In this document: positions 53,720-63,995 of the stretch, piece by piece | Layout of the letters: each line of letters opens with the position of its first letter | Position numbering within the stretch: the first letter of the stretch is position 1 | Origin: Acidobacteriaceae bacterium | Lineage (GTDB): Bacteria > Acidobacteriota > Terriglobia > Terriglobales > Acidobacteriaceae | Direction: 5' to 3' | DNA: 64,000 nucleotides | Assembly (NCBI GenBank): GCA_003151335.1 | Contig: PLXE01000091.1 | Span: 62,001 to 126,000, forward strand | Translations under genes and position numbers: made by a program | Notes under the pieces: model-generated | The model's input: the letters and a program-made list of their open reading frames with translations, nothing else | What the model was told of the DNA's origin: nothing | Database searches by the model: none

Positions 53720-54520
53720 CTAGCGCGGCATCCAAACCGCGCTGTCAGCCATGGCCCGACGGGGAGCGTGGCTATGGCTGGGGTGTTCCCCCACCCGGTT
53801 TGGGAGCCGGTTTCTCGCATCCACCGTCGGGGTCTGCAAATCCACCTCTCGCGAAGTGAGGACGTGCGTCCCCATCAGGCGAACGTCAGCCACGGCTAGG
53901 GTGGCCAGTTGCGTCCAGACGCCCTGCACCGCGCCGTAGTTGATGGTGACGTGAAGATTATGGATCCACCAGGACGGGCTCCTGGCGGGGGCGCCGTCAA
54001 TGCGACGAATGTGGAAGCTGGTCGTGTCCACCCATGCCTTGCCGTTCACCAAGTCGGATTCGTTGCGCTTCGGGGTTAGTTGCAGCACGTAACAATCGTG
54101 TCCATCGACGGGCTCCCGTCCGAGAAGCGCGAACTGGTAGTTGCGGGCGGTGATTTCGTGCAATTCAGCGTGGGTGGCCATCTTGGACTCATGCTCAAGC
54201 ACCCTGCGCACAATATCTGTGCCGCGATCGCTGCCTTCGATCTTGCGGACCGTGTAGTCCTTTTGCGACGGGGGAACGAAGTTGATCTGCGCCAGCACTT
54301 CGGAACTGGCCTTGGAGGCTTTGTCGCTGGACAGCTGATACTCGCGGGACACCGTGTAGGGAACAGAGCGGTCCCGGGCCTCGGCATGCGCCTGCCCCAT
54401 TTTGCTTACGATTTCGTCCACGGAAGGATTGCGTGACTGGCACCAAGAGGTCGCTGTCAGCGCGGTACAAAATGCTGCAAGAACAACGAGAAGAGCCCGA
54501 GTTGTGAGTAACGGCGGCAT
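53720..54520 (-). CDS. Exported LolA/LppX-like protein
   Basis: A 266-residue protein with a signal peptide (TTRALLVVLAAFCTALTATSWC). The mature part has the LolA-like fold pattern seen in outer-membrane lipoprotein sorting proteins (VDEIVSKMGQAHAEARDRSVPYTVSREYQLSSD...GREPVDGHDCYVLQLTPKRNESDLVNGKAWVDTTSFHIRRIDG). It ends with a basic, His/Arg-rich tail. It may carry lipid or lipoprotein in the periplasm, but this is inference. Confidence 0.7.
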   Translation of the reverse strand: MPPLLTTRALLVVLAAFCTALTATSWCQSRNPSVDEIVSKMGQAHAEARDRSVPYTVSREYQLSSDKASKASSEVLAQINFVPPSQKDYTVRKIEGSDRGTDIVRRVLEHESKMATHAELHEITARNYQFALLGREPVDGHDCYVLQLTPKRNESDLVNGKAWVDTTSFHIRRIDGAPARSPSWWIHNLHVTINYGAVQGVWTQLATLAVADVRLMGTHVLTSREVDLQTPTVDARNRLPNRVGEHPSHSHAPRRAMADSAVWMPR

Positions 54521-54813
54521 CGCCAGGTGGGCCCACCCAATCCAGTAACTTCCCGGTCACCTGGTTAGAAGCAACTCGACTTCCACCTGATGCCCGCCGG
54601 ATCCAGAAATGTGCGTCCTCGCAGTCTCAACGACTTGCGCATCCGGTAATCCTTCCAGGCAAGGGACTCAGCCTTCAAAAGGAACCAGCAGCGAGCAATA
54701 TTTTTGCTCGAGGTCTCCGGCGCGGAGTGGCACTTATGTACTCATGTGGGGCGTCGAAGTACTCATAAACAATATCGGCTGGAAAAACGTTTCAATGACG
54801 CGTGAACGAGCGC

Positions 54814-55950
54814 CTAGGCGGGTTGTGCTACTTCGCTATACACCTGCAGCATGCGGCGCACACTGGCTTCCCAGGAAAACTTTTCGCATTGCTGCATGCC
54901 GCGCGCCTTCAGCTTGTCGCGGACGCTCTGGTCAAGCAGCACGCGGTGCAGCGCTTTCATGATTTCGAACACGTTCTCCGGATTCACCATGACGGCGGCG
55001 TTGCCCACAACTTCCGGAATGGAGGAGGTGTTGCTGGTGACCACCGGGGTGCCGTGCGCCATGGCTTCCAGGGGCGGCAGCCCGAATCCCTCATACAGCG
55101 ACGGAAACACGAAAATCTCTGCCTGATCGTAGAAGATGCGCAGCACGTCGATGGGCACAAAGCCGAGGAAGCGCACATCGTTCTGCACCCGCCCCTTCAC
55201 CACTGCGCGGCGCAGGTCGGGATGCTTGGAGACTTCATCGCCAATGATGATCAGCTTCAGGTCCTCGAACTGTTTCTCCTTGGCCAACTCGGTTTTGAGC
55301 GCGGAAAAGGCCTCGATGATGCGCACCACGTTCTTGTGCGGACTGATGCGGCCGGCGTAGAGCAGGAAAGGATAGTTCACCTGGTAGCGCTCGGCGATGA
55401 ACTCGCGCTCAGCCGCGCTGGCGTGTCCCAGGCGGAAACGCTCGTCGATGGCGTTGTAGATGACCTCAATCTTCTCCGGGGGGATCCGAAACAGGCGCTC
55501 GGTGTCTTTCTTGGAGAAATTGGAGACGGCGAAGATGCGCGCCGCGCGCTGCAGCACCCGCTTGGTGAACCTGAAATGCAGATCTCGTTTCAGCATGGAA
55601 TGGCTGTTCACGCGGTAGAGGTGATCCAACAGATCATGCACCGTGACCACGTAGGGACACGGAATGCCCTGCGGCTTCCAGAACAGGTGCGGCACATGCA
55701 ACAGATTGCAGTGGAAGCGCTTCAGCAGCCGATGCAGCTCGAAGTAGCTGGAGAGTGAGAACTCGTTCGGTTGCGCCGGCAAGGTCTTGAAATTCGCCGG
55801 CAATCCCTCCGTGCCGGGTAGCTTTCCGGGAATGCCGATGAGGAAATATTCGTTCTCCTGGTCCAGACGGGCGAGCGTACGGATGGCGTTGCGGGTGTAG
55901 GTCCCCACACCGAATTCGTTAATGCGGCGGATGTCGATGGCGATTCGCAC
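54814..55950 (-). CDS. Glycosyltransferase family 4 (GT-B)
   Basis: A 378-residue GT-B glycosyltransferase. The N-terminal segment IAIDIRRINEFGVGTYTRN starts the domain, with the family 4 signature FPSLYEGFGLPPLEAMAHGTPVVTSNTSSIPEV (E-x7-E) in the C-terminal half and LLYAGRISPHKNVVRIIEAF. It transfers a sugar, often mannose, from a nucleotide donor. The start is GTG 55950 (VRIAIDIRR); the longer frame is non-coding. The 293 bases 54521-54813 show nothing I can name. Confidence 0.9.
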   Translation of the reverse strand: MRIAIDIRRINEFGVGTYTRNAIRTLARLDQENEYFLIGIPGKLPGTEGLPANFKTLPAQPNEFSLSSYFELHRLLKRFHCNLLHVPHLFWKPQGIPCPYVVTVHDLLDHLYRVNSHSMLKRDLHFRFTKRVLQRAARIFAVSNFSKKDTERLFRIPPEKIEVIYNAIDERFRLGHASAAEREFIAERYQVNYPFLLYAGRISPHKNVVRIIEAFSALKTELAKEKQFEDLKLIIIGDEVSKHPDLRRAVVKGRVQNDVRFLGFVPIDVLRIFYDQAEIFVFPSLYEGFGLPPLEAMAHGTPVVTSNTSSIPEVVGNAAVMVNPENVFEIMKALHRVLLDQSVRDKLKARGMQQCEKFSWEASVRRMLQVYSEVAQPA

Positions 55951-56064
55951 TAACTCAAGTGTAAACCGCGGCGCGGAGGTGCATTTGCATTTCCCCGGTC
56001 CCCGAGCGCTCTGCGTTACAACCCGCGGTCTCTCCCACTCCTGAGTGGGATTATGTAATGCCAT

Positions 56065-56093
56065 TTGCCATATGGGTCAACCCATTTTAAGAT
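56065..56093 (+). promoter_or_regulatory. Sigma70-type promoter of vapBC, predicted leaderless
   Basis: TTGCCA (-35, 56065-56070) and TAAGAT (-10, 56088-56093) are separated by 17 bases. The expected start point about 7 bases further is at or near the A of the vapB ATG at 56100, so the transcript would have no leader and no ribosome site. Confidence 0.65.
56072..56085. promoter_or_regulatory. VapBC autoregulatory operator candidate
   Basis: ATGGGT-CA-ACCCAT, a perfect 6-bp inverted repeat, fills the spacer between the -35 and -10 boxes of the vapBC promoter. Binding by the VapBC complex would block polymerase. Confidence 0.6.
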
Positions 56094-56099
56094 ACCAAT

Positions 56100-56375
56100 A
56101 TGAGTATTACCGTGACACTCGACAAGGCTGGGCGCGTCGTAATTCCGAAAACCTTGCGCGACGAGCTGCACCTGGAGCCCGGCGACACGCTTGAGTTGGA
56201 ATCCCAAGGCGAAAAAATGCTGCTGCACCCGATGCGAACCACATCCCCGCTGAGAAAGGAACGCGGTGTATGGGTGTTTCGCTCCGGGAAAAAGCTGTCG
56301 GCCGCCGACACTGATAAAGCGCTCCGCGACATTCGCCAGCAACGCGACCGCCGCAATCGCGGAGATGGTCTGTGA
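56100..56375 (+). CDS. vapB: AbrB/MazE-fold antitoxin (VapB type)
   Basis: A 91-residue swapped-hairpin antitoxin (VTLDKAGRVVIPKTLRDELHLEPGDTLELES). The N-terminal AbrB-like fold binds DNA and the C-terminal tail, which is rich in charged residues, would wrap the toxin. Its TGA overlaps the GTG start of the toxin. Antitoxin and toxin together repress their own promoter, consistent with the palindrome upstream. Confidence 0.9.
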   Translation: MSITVTLDKAGRVVIPKTLRDELHLEPGDTLELESQGEKMLLHPMRTTSPLRKERGVWVFRSGKKLSAADTDKALRDIRQQRDRRNRGDGL

Positions 56376-56797
56376 GGGCTTTCCTGGATACCTCGGTCCT
56401 GGTCTCCACCTTCTACGGAGACCACCAGTATCACGAGCCCAGCAAAAATCTATTCTTGCGCTTTGACAAGACAGAAGTTTGTTGCGCGGCCCACAGTTTG
56501 GCGGAAGTCTATTCCACGCTCACAGGGATGCCCGGCACACATCGCGTAAGCGGTGACGAGGCGCTCTTGTTCCTCGGCAACATACGCGAGCGGTTGACCC
56601 TTATCGCGCTGAATAGCAATGAATACTTCAAGGCCGTTGAAGTCTCTTCGGCGTGTGGGATTACAGGCGGCGGAATCTATGACGCCATCCTCGGATTTTG
56701 CGCGCTTAAGGCGGAAGCCGAAAGTCTCTACACGTGGAACTTGAAAGACTTCAGGCGGCTCGGCCCGGAGATTGCCCAACGGGTCAAAACTCCCTAG
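56372..56797 (+). CDS. vapC: PIN-domain ribonuclease toxin (VapC type)
   Basis: A 141-residue PIN domain. Metal-binding acidic residues are D6 in FLDTSVL, E45 in SLAEVYSTL, D104 in IYDAILG and D126 in WNLKDF. VapC toxins cut tRNA or rRNA and are neutralised by the antitoxin. The GTG start overlaps the vapB stop by four bases, the standard coupled arrangement. Confidence 0.93.
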   Translation: MRAFLDTSVLVSTFYGDHQYHEPSKNLFLRFDKTEVCCAAHSLAEVYSTLTGMPGTHRVSGDEALLFLGNIRERLTLIALNSNEYFKAVEVSSACGITGGGIYDAILGFCALKAEAESLYTWNLKDFRRLGPEIAQRVKTP

Positions 56798-56861
56798 AAC
56801 GGCGGTGCGATTGCTTCGCTCGAAGGGCGCCGCCTTGGCGAATGCGATCCTGGGCGCCGCC

Positions 56862-58151
<1,290 letters not shown>

Positions 58152-58215
58152 GATTGCGTCCTTCCCTCTCCAAATACTCTGTCCTGCTGAGCGAGCGCGG
58201 CGGTGGTCGGCTGCA

Positions 58216-58680
58216 TCACGCCTTCGCCGCCCGTCCCTCGTCTTCGCGCTCGATGGCCGCGATCTTTTGCACGCGCCGCTCGTGCCGCCCGCCCGCAAAA
58301 GGCGTGGCCAGCCATTTGTCCACGATCTTGAAAGCCGCGTCTTCGTCGATGATGGAGGCGCCCAGCGTCAGCACGTTGGCGTCGTTGTGTTCGCGCGAGC
58401 GCTCGGCTTCAAACTCAGTGTCAACTTTGGCGGCGCGGATACCGGGAACCTTATTGGCGGCGATCGACATGCCAATCCCGGTGCTACACACCAGGATGCC
58501 GAGATCGGCCTCGCGCGCGGCAACCTCTTCCGCGACCGCGCGCGCGAAGTCGGGATAGTCGCACGAGGCGGTCGAGTCGGTGCCGCGATCGTCAACCGCG
58601 ACGCCCTGCGCGGCGAGCTTATGCTTGATTCTCTCTTTCAGCTCGAATCCGGCGTGGTCCGATCCCAGCGCAATCTTCAT
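58216..58680 (-). CDS. rpiB: Ribose-5-phosphate isomerase B
   Basis: A 154-residue RpiB. The signature [19 protein letters not shown] starts the protein, with the active-site Cys in [20 protein letters not shown] and the H in [13 protein letters not shown]. It interconverts ribose-5-phosphate and ribulose-5-phosphate in the pentose phosphate route. ATG 58680 is preferred over one three codons earlier, but both are possible. It sits 64 bases before glyA and is probably co-transcribed. Confidence 0.95.
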   Translation of the reverse strand: MKIALGSDHAGFELKERIKHKLAAQGVAVDDRGTDSTASCDYPDFARAVAEEVAAREADLGILVCSTGIGMSIAANKVPGIRAAKVDTEFEAERSREHNDANVLTLGASIIDEDAAFKIVDKWLATPFAGGRHERRVQKIAAIEREDEGRAAKA

Positions 58681-58786
58681 CGCCAACATTGTAGCGCGAT
58701 AATTTTTTCTCCGGCGTGTCGATCTTTTTGCCAGTTCAATCATCGATACAATGGCACCACCCGCGGCGCGGGTAGAAAGGATGAGG

Positions 58787-59965
58787 ATGAGTAGAGTCAG
58801 AGTCTTGGTTGGCACACGCAAGGGCGCATTCATTCTGGAGTCGGACGGCAAGCGCGAACGCTGGGACGTCAGCGGTCCACATTTCGCGGGCTGGGAGCTG
58901 TACCACATCAAGGGGTCGCCGGTTGACCCGAACCGGCTGTATGCCTCGCAGACCAGCGGCTGGTTCGGGCAGGTCATTCAGCGCTCCAACGACGGCGGCA
59001 AAACCTGGGAGGCGCCCGGAGGCGAAAAAACGCCCGAGCCTGGCGCAATGCCGCCGCCCGCAAGCAACAAATTCGTTTACGACAGTTCTGCGGAGACCGG
59101 CAAACCTCTCACCACGCACCAGTGGTACGACGGCACGCAGAAACCGTGGGAGTTCAAGCGGGTCTGGCATCTCGAACCGTCGCTGACCGATCGGGACACG
59201 GTTTACGCCGGAGTTGAGGACGCTGCCCTGTTCCGCTCCACAGACGGAGCAAAGAGCTGGCACGAACTTTCCGGACTGCGCGGCCACGGCACCGGACCGA
59301 AGTGGCAGCCCGGCGCCGGTGGAATGTGCCTGCACACCATCATTCTCGACCCCAGCGATCCCGGCCGGATTTACATTGCTATTTCGGCGGCGGGCGCCTT
59401 CCGCACCGACGACGGCGGCAAGACGTGGAAGCCCATCAACCAGGGACTGCGTTCGCAATACATCCCCGATCCCACGGCTGAGATCGGGCACTGCGTTCAC
59501 CATGTCGCGATGCACCCGTCGCGTCCGGGCGTGCTGTTCATGCAGAAGCACTGGGACGTGATGCGTAGCGACAACGCCGGCGACTCGTGGCACGAGGTCA
59601 GCGGCAACCTGCCCACCGACTTCGGCTTCGTGATCGACGTTCACGCGCACGAGCCGGAGACCATCTACGTGGTCCCCATCAAGAGCGACGGAGAGCACTT
59701 TCCGCCCGAGGGCAAGCTGCGCGTGTATCGCAGCCGCACCGGCGGAAACGAGTGGGAGGCGCTTACCAAAGGCCTGCCGCAAAGCAACTGTTACGTGAAC
59801 GTGTTGCGCGACGCCATGGCCGTGGATTCGCTCGATTCCTGCGGCGTGTATTTCGGCACCACCGGCGGCCAGGTGTACGCGTCGCCGGACGCCGGGGACA
59901 ACTGGGCCCCCATTGTGCGCGATCTTCCGGCGGTGCTTTCGGTCGAGGTGCAGACGCTGCCATGA
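58787..59965 (+). CDS. BNR/Asp-box repeat protein (sialidase-like propeller)
   Basis: A 392-residue cytoplasmic beta-propeller with five Asp-box motifs: [39 protein letters not shown] and [10 protein letters not shown]. No signal peptide is seen and sialidase catalytic residues are not evident, so glycosidase activity is doubtful. AAAGG lies 6 nt before ATG 58787. The stop overlaps the ATG of a MoaD/ThiS-like carrier (ATGA), so the two proteins are made together and probably work together; the role is unknown. Confidence 0.85.
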   Translation: MSRVRVLVGTRKGAFILESDGKRERWDVSGPHFAGWELYHIKGSPVDPNRLYASQTSGWFGQVIQRSNDGGKTWEAPGGEKTPEPGAMPPPASNKFVYDSSAETGKPLTTHQWYDGTQKPWEFKRVWHLEPSLTDRDTVYAGVEDAALFRSTDGAKSWHELSGLRGHGTGPKWQPGAGGMCLHTIILDPSDPGRIYIAISAAGAFRTDDGGKTWKPINQGLRSQYIPDPTAEIGHCVHHVAMHPSRPGVLFMQKHWDVMRSDNAGDSWHEVSGNLPTDFGFVIDVHAHEPETIYVVPIKSDGEHFPPEGKLRVYRSRTGGNEWEALTKGLPQSNCYVNVLRDAMAVDSLDSCGVYFGTTGGQVYASPDAGDNWAPIVRDLPAVLSVEVQTLP

Positions 59966-60258
59966 TCCGCGTCGTACTACCGGCACATCTGCGGACGCTG
60001 GCACACGTCGGCAGCGAGGTGGAACTCGAGGTCGAGGGTCGAGTCACGCAGCGCTCGGTCCTCGACGCGCTCGAAGCCCGCTACCCGATGCTGCGCGGCA
60101 CCATCCGCGATCACGTCACCCAACAGCGGCGGCCGTTCCTGCGCTTCTTCGCCTGCGAGGAGGACCTGTCGCATGAGCCGCCGGACGCGCCGCTGCCCGA
60201 CTCGGTCGCATCGGGCAAGGAGCCCTTTCTGATCATAGGAGCCATCGCCGGCGGATAA
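59962..60258 (+). CDS. MoaD/ThiS-like sulfur carrier protein
   Basis: A 98-residue ubiquitin-like beta-grasp protein. It begins with [41 protein letters not shown], has IIGAIAGG at the end, and the required C-terminal Gly-Gly for adenylation and thiocarboxylation. No E1-like ThiF/MoeB gene lies nearby. The ATG overlaps the stop of the propeller gene, so the two form a coupled pair. It could supply sulfur to a molybdopterin-like or other pathway; the target is unknown. Confidence 0.88.
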   Translation: MIRVVLPAHLRTLAHVGSEVELEVEGRVTQRSVLDALEARYPMLRGTIRDHVTQQRRPFLRFFACEEDLSHEPPDAPLPDSVASGKEPFLIIGAIAGG

Positions 60259-60358
60259 GGGCGTGCTCACGAAGAAAAGTCCCACCGAAGCAGAACACGC
60301 TTCAGTGGGGCAATCGACAGATTCTCAAATGTCGAGCGGTGGGCGGATCCAGCCGCGG

Positions 60359-60670
60359 CTACTGATGGTCGTGCTCGTGGTCGCGATGGGCGTTCGGGTT
60401 CTGCCACTGTTCGCCGCGCTCGCCGTGAGTGTAACCGGCACTATAGGCCTCGCGGTCTGCGTCATTCCTCCAATGATAGTTCTTATGCTTGTGATGTGAG
60501 CCCTCATTCCAACCCTTCTTGTAGTACGGATTGTTATAGTAAGCGCTCTCGTTGCGACGCTCGGCATTCTGCTGCTCGCGTTCCTGGTGGTTATCCTGCG
60601 CTATCACCGGTACTGCAGTGGAGCAACCAATCGCCAGAATCACGCCCAGCGCTCCTGCATATCCCTTCAT
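60359..60670 (-). CDS. Small secreted His/Arg-rich protein
   Basis: A 103-residue protein with a signal peptide (AGALGVILAIGCSTAVPVIAQ). The mature chain is rich in His, Tyr, Asn and Arg (NNPYYKKGWNEGSHHKHKNYHWRND and YTHGERGEQ), so it could bind metal or nucleic acid. AAGGAGG lies 6 nt before ATG 60670. I do not recognise a family. Confidence 0.75.
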   Translation of the reverse strand: MKGYAGALGVILAIGCSTAVPVIAQDNHQEREQQNAERRNESAYYNNPYYKKGWNEGSHHKHKNYHWRNDADREAYSAGYTHGERGEQWQNPNAHRDHEHDHQ

Positions 60671-60878
60671 GTATTCCTCCTTAATGAAGTGACAGCGCAT
60701 CTCGAAGTTGTTCGGGATCGCCGACCCTAGTGGGAGTCTGCAACCAGACCTTTGGTTGCCTGAAGATTCAAACAACCCAGAGCTCTTCGGACAAGTGCGG
60801 GAGGAAGGGTTGCCATTACCGTGGCAGTCACAAACCAGCATGTTTCAAGGTGGGTGTTCTCACCATCAACCCGCGTTT

Positions 60879-62060
60879 CTACTCCCCCAGCCAGGCGCCG
60901 TAGGGACGCAGGTGCTCGATGTGGTCGCAGATGATCTTGACGGCGCCCATGAGCGGAACAGCCAGGATCAGTCCCATCGCGCCCCACAGCCATCCCCAGA
61001 ACAGCAGCGAGATGGTGACCGCCAGCGGGTTCAGTTGCAGGCGCTTGCCCAGGATCTTGGGATAGAGCGCGTTCATGGCGATCAAATGCAGTCCCAGGAC
61101 CACGGCGACCACGATGAGGAACGTGGCCGTGGTCAGGTGCCCCAGGTCGGAGATGAGCGGCGGGATGATGGCGAAAACAACACCGAGGTAAGGAATCAGG
61201 CTCAGAAATCCGCTGATGACCCCGAGGAAGTAGAAATAAGGTAAGCCCAGCATTCCGAACACAACAATGCTGCACACACTCAGGAAGATGCCAATGATGA
61301 AGTTGCCCACGATGAACGACCGGATCATGCGCGCAATCAGACCCAGCATGACGTAAGCGGTATTCCGGTTCTCCATGCTGAACAGCATCACCGAAGCGGA
61401 GCGCACGTGGTCCTGCCAGCTCAGCATGAAGAAAACCAGGAAGGGTACAAAGGTGACGGTCAGCACCATCTCCGATACCGAGCTGGCATTGCGGCTGACC
61501 AAGTCGGTCCAGTCGCTCGACTGGCGGACGGTTATAGTCTTCTTGTCCGCTTCCGAGGAAGGCAACACCGTCTCGGTGGTCTGCTGAATCTGCTCGGCTT
61601 CGGCGCGCATCCGCCCCGTCATCTGCTGGATCCTGGCCTTGTATTGCGGCAACGCCTGCATGAAATCCATGGCGCGGCTATAAGAGAGATAGGTGGCTGC
61701 ACCCCCGGCGATCACCAGCAGCAGCACGGCTATTAGCGACGCCAGGGCATTCGGTATGTCAAACCTGGTGAGCAGGTCAACCAGCGGCGCCAGCACAAAT
61801 GCGATCAAGATCGAGATCAGAACGACAACCAGGATTACCTTGGCAACATAGAGCAGGGTAAGGACGGCGGCGATCGCCAGGATAAGCAACGCCGATGCCT
61901 GGAGGCGCAGAATGCGGCGGCGCTCCAGCTCGGCGACCGTCGAGCGGTCAATCGACACCTGCGGAATAGAGGCGGGATCGCCTGCCGCATTGCCATCCAC
62001 ATCGGGACCGGGGTCCTGCGCCCGCTGTGGCTCCGCATTGTCCAGCAGCTTGTCTGACAT
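60879..62060 (-). CDS. AI-2E family transporter
   Basis: A 393-residue membrane protein with seven or eight helices, including GLPYFYFLGVISGFLSLIPYLGVVFAIIPPLI and GHLIAMNALYPKILGKRLQLNPL-like sequence of the AI-2E (PerM) family. These transport small solutes or sodium; some are linked to autoinducer-2 or pH/sodium tolerance. The N-terminal 60 residues are polar. ATG 62060 is chosen; the frame upstream of it overlaps the divergent promoter region of ruvX. Confidence 0.9.
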   Translation of the reverse strand: MSDKLLDNAEPQRAQDPGPDVDGNAAGDPASIPQVSIDRSTVAELERRRILRLQASALLILAIAAVLTLLYVAKVILVVVLISILIAFVLAPLVDLLTRFDIPNALASLIAVLLLVIAGGAATYLSYSRAMDFMQALPQYKARIQQMTGRMRAEAEQIQQTTETVLPSSEADKKTITVRQSSDWTDLVSRNASSVSEMVLTVTFVPFLVFFMLSWQDHVRSASVMLFSMENRNTAYVMLGLIARMIRSFIVGNFIIGIFLSVCSIVVFGMLGLPYFYFLGVISGFLSLIPYLGVVFAIIPPLISDLGHLTTATFLIVVAVVLGLHLIAMNALYPKILGKRLQLNPLAVTISLLFWGWLWGAMGLILAVPLMGAVKIICDHIEHLRPYGAWLGE

Positions 62061-62135
62061 TTCGCCTATGGTACTCGCATAACCCTGCGATTCCGAACAT
62101 GATATTTTTGCTGGGTCAAAGATCAAAGATCAAAG

Positions 62136-62600
62136 ATGGGAAATACTATTACGACAGCGCAGCCAGTCGATCAACCTCGCCGCATCCTGGCGCTGGATTT
62201 CGGCGCGCGCAACATCGGACTGGCGGTGAGCGACGAACTGGGAGTCACGGCGCAGGGCCTGCCTACTTTACGCCGCAGCAACAAACGCAACGACCTGGAC
62301 CACTTGCGGCGGGTGATCAAGCAATTCCACATCGCTGAGCTGGTGATGGGACTGCCCCTGCGCATGAGCGGGAGCGAAGGCATTCAGTCGGAGAAAGTGC
62401 AGGTGTTCGCCGAAGAATTGCGCCGCAAGTTCAAGCTGCCCGTCCACCTGTTCGACGAACGGCTGACGTCGGTCGAGGCCAATCGCCTGTTGCGTGAAAC
62501 CGACATGAGCACGCACCGCCGCGCGGGGGTGGTGGACCAATTGGCGGCGGTGCTGATCCTGCAATCGTTCCTGGAATTCCGGAAGAACAGGGACGCGTAA
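62136..62600 (+). CDS. ruvX: Putative Holliday-junction resolvase / pre-16S rRNA nuclease YqgF
   Basis: A 154-residue RNase H-fold protein. Conserved acidic residues appear in ILALDFGARNIGLAVSD and LFDERLTSVEANRLL, and the C-terminal VVDQLAAVLILQSFL is typical. The family processes pre-16S rRNA and was earlier proposed as a Holliday-junction resolvase. It starts at ATG 62136 and precedes mltG, the usual order. Confidence 0.94.
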   Translation: MGNTITTAQPVDQPRRILALDFGARNIGLAVSDELGVTAQGLPTLRRSNKRNDLDHLRRVIKQFHIAELVMGLPLRMSGSEGIQSEKVQVFAEELRRKFKLPVHLFDERLTSVEANRLLRETDMSTHRRAGVVDQLAAVLILQSFLEFRKNRDA

Positions 62601-62722
62601 CCAGGGATCAGCGCGAAGGAACACGGATTCTTGTTTTGAGTCTGCGCGAGATTCTCGGATAGCGCTCCTTGTCTTGCGGTGTAGCGCACACATGCCGCTC
62701 ATCATCTAAACTGCTGTATTCC

Positions 62723-63712
62723 ATGCGAACCTTCTTCAAACTCGTCGTGGCGGTCGTACTGGCGTTTGCTCTGTGGTTTGGATGGGCGGTCCTGCTGCCG
62801 CTGAAACCTTCCGAGACCAAGTACGTGCTACTGCGTCCGGGCTGGAGCACGCGCCACATCGCGCGCGATCTGCAGCGCGAAGGCGTCATCCGCAGCTCGG
62901 CGGCATTTCTCATGCTGCAATACGCCGAAGGATTGAAGACCCTCAAGGCCGGCGAGTACAAGTTCGACCAACCCGCCAGCGCGATGCAGGTGTGGCGTCG
63001 CCTGGTGCGCGGCGATGTCTATGCGCGCACCGTCGTCATCCCCGAGGGCTATAACATGTTCGACATCGCGGCCACGGTCGAGCAGGCGGGCCTGGGTTCG
63101 GCGGCCGATTTTCTCATTGCGGCCAAGGGAGATGTAGTTCTCCTCCGCGAGATCGATCCCAACGCCCAGTCGCTGGAGGGATATCTCTTTCCCGATACCT
63201 ATCAGTTCACGCGCATCGATACCGCGCACGACCTGGCAGCGGCGATGGTGCATCGTTTTCGTCAGGAAGCGCAGAAAGTCGGACTGCTGGGTAACGCGGA
63301 CACGCACCGCATCGTGACCATGGCCTCCATCGTGGAGAAGGAAACCGCGGTGCCGGAAGAGCGGCCCATGGTCGCCAGCGTGTACTACAATCGGCTGGCC
63401 CGAAACATGGCGCTGGGGGCCGATCCCAGCGTGGTCTATGCGGCCCTGCTGGCCGGACGTTATCGCGGCGCCATTTATCAGTCCGATTTGCAATTCGACT
63501 CGCGCTATAACACCTACAAGTATCCCGGGATGCCTCCGGGCCCGATCGCCAATCCGGGCGTCGCCTCTTTGCAGGCCGCGCTGCATCCCACCCAAAGCGA
63601 TTTCCTCTACTTCGTCAGCGACAACAACGGCCACCACCGGTTCGCGCGCACCATGGAAGAACATGCGCGCAATGTGATTGCGTATCGCCGTGCGCTAACC
63701 GCCAAACAGTAG
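62723..63712 (+). CDS. mltG: Endolytic murein transglycosylase MltG
   Basis: A 329-residue MltG. An N-terminal membrane anchor (LVVAVVLAFALWFGWAVLL) is followed by a LysM-like subdomain and the catalytic domain with E in IVEKETAVPEERPMVASVYYNRL. It cuts nascent glycan strands and sets their length. The start at ATG 62723 gives a normal anchor; the longer frame is rejected. Confidence 0.95.
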   Translation: MRTFFKLVVAVVLAFALWFGWAVLLPLKPSETKYVLLRPGWSTRHIARDLQREGVIRSSAAFLMLQYAEGLKTLKAGEYKFDQPASAMQVWRRLVRGDVYARTVVIPEGYNMFDIAATVEQAGLGSAADFLIAAKGDVVLLREIDPNAQSLEGYLFPDTYQFTRIDTAHDLAAAMVHRFRQEAQKVGLLGNADTHRIVTMASIVEKETAVPEERPMVASVYYNRLARNMALGADPSVVYAALLAGRYRGAIYQSDLQFDSRYNTYKYPGMPPGPIANPGVASLQAALHPTQSDFLYFVSDNNGHHRFARTMEEHARNVIAYRRALTAKQ

Positions 63713-63812
63713 AGCAATGACAGCCCGAGGGCCCGCGAGCGTGTTCGGTATAAGCAGGTCTGTGGACGCCGATTTAACGGGCTTTTGGCCTCGTTAAGTG
63801 AGACAATAAGCT

Positions 63813-63995
63813 ATGACTTACTATCGCGTTGAATTTCCGGTCGGGACCCCCAAGCCCCATCACCCTAAACGGTTTCGCACCGAAGAAAAAGCGAAGCAGC
63901 ACGCCAGAAAAGTCCTTGGCCTAACCGAGGAAGGTATCTTGGCATCGAAGGTCACGATTCTCCCCGTCAGCAGAGATGAAGCGCCATTATCATGA
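63813..63995 (+). CDS. Short hypothetical protein near the window end
   Basis: A 60-residue frame starting at ATG with a basic, helical central part (KRFRTEEKAKQHARKVLGL) and no known motif. The ribosome site is weak. It ends 5 bases before the window edge, so context is missing. It may be real, but coding status is uncertain. Confidence 0.45.
   Translation: MTYYRVEFPVGTPKPHHPKRFRTEEKAKQHARKVLGLTEEGILASKVTILPVSRDEAPLS

Noticed and set aside
60263-60499. 78-residue hydrophobic plus-strand frame after the MoaD-like gene
   Set aside because: It overlaps the His-rich secreted protein gene, which has a signal peptide and a strong ribosome site on the other strand.
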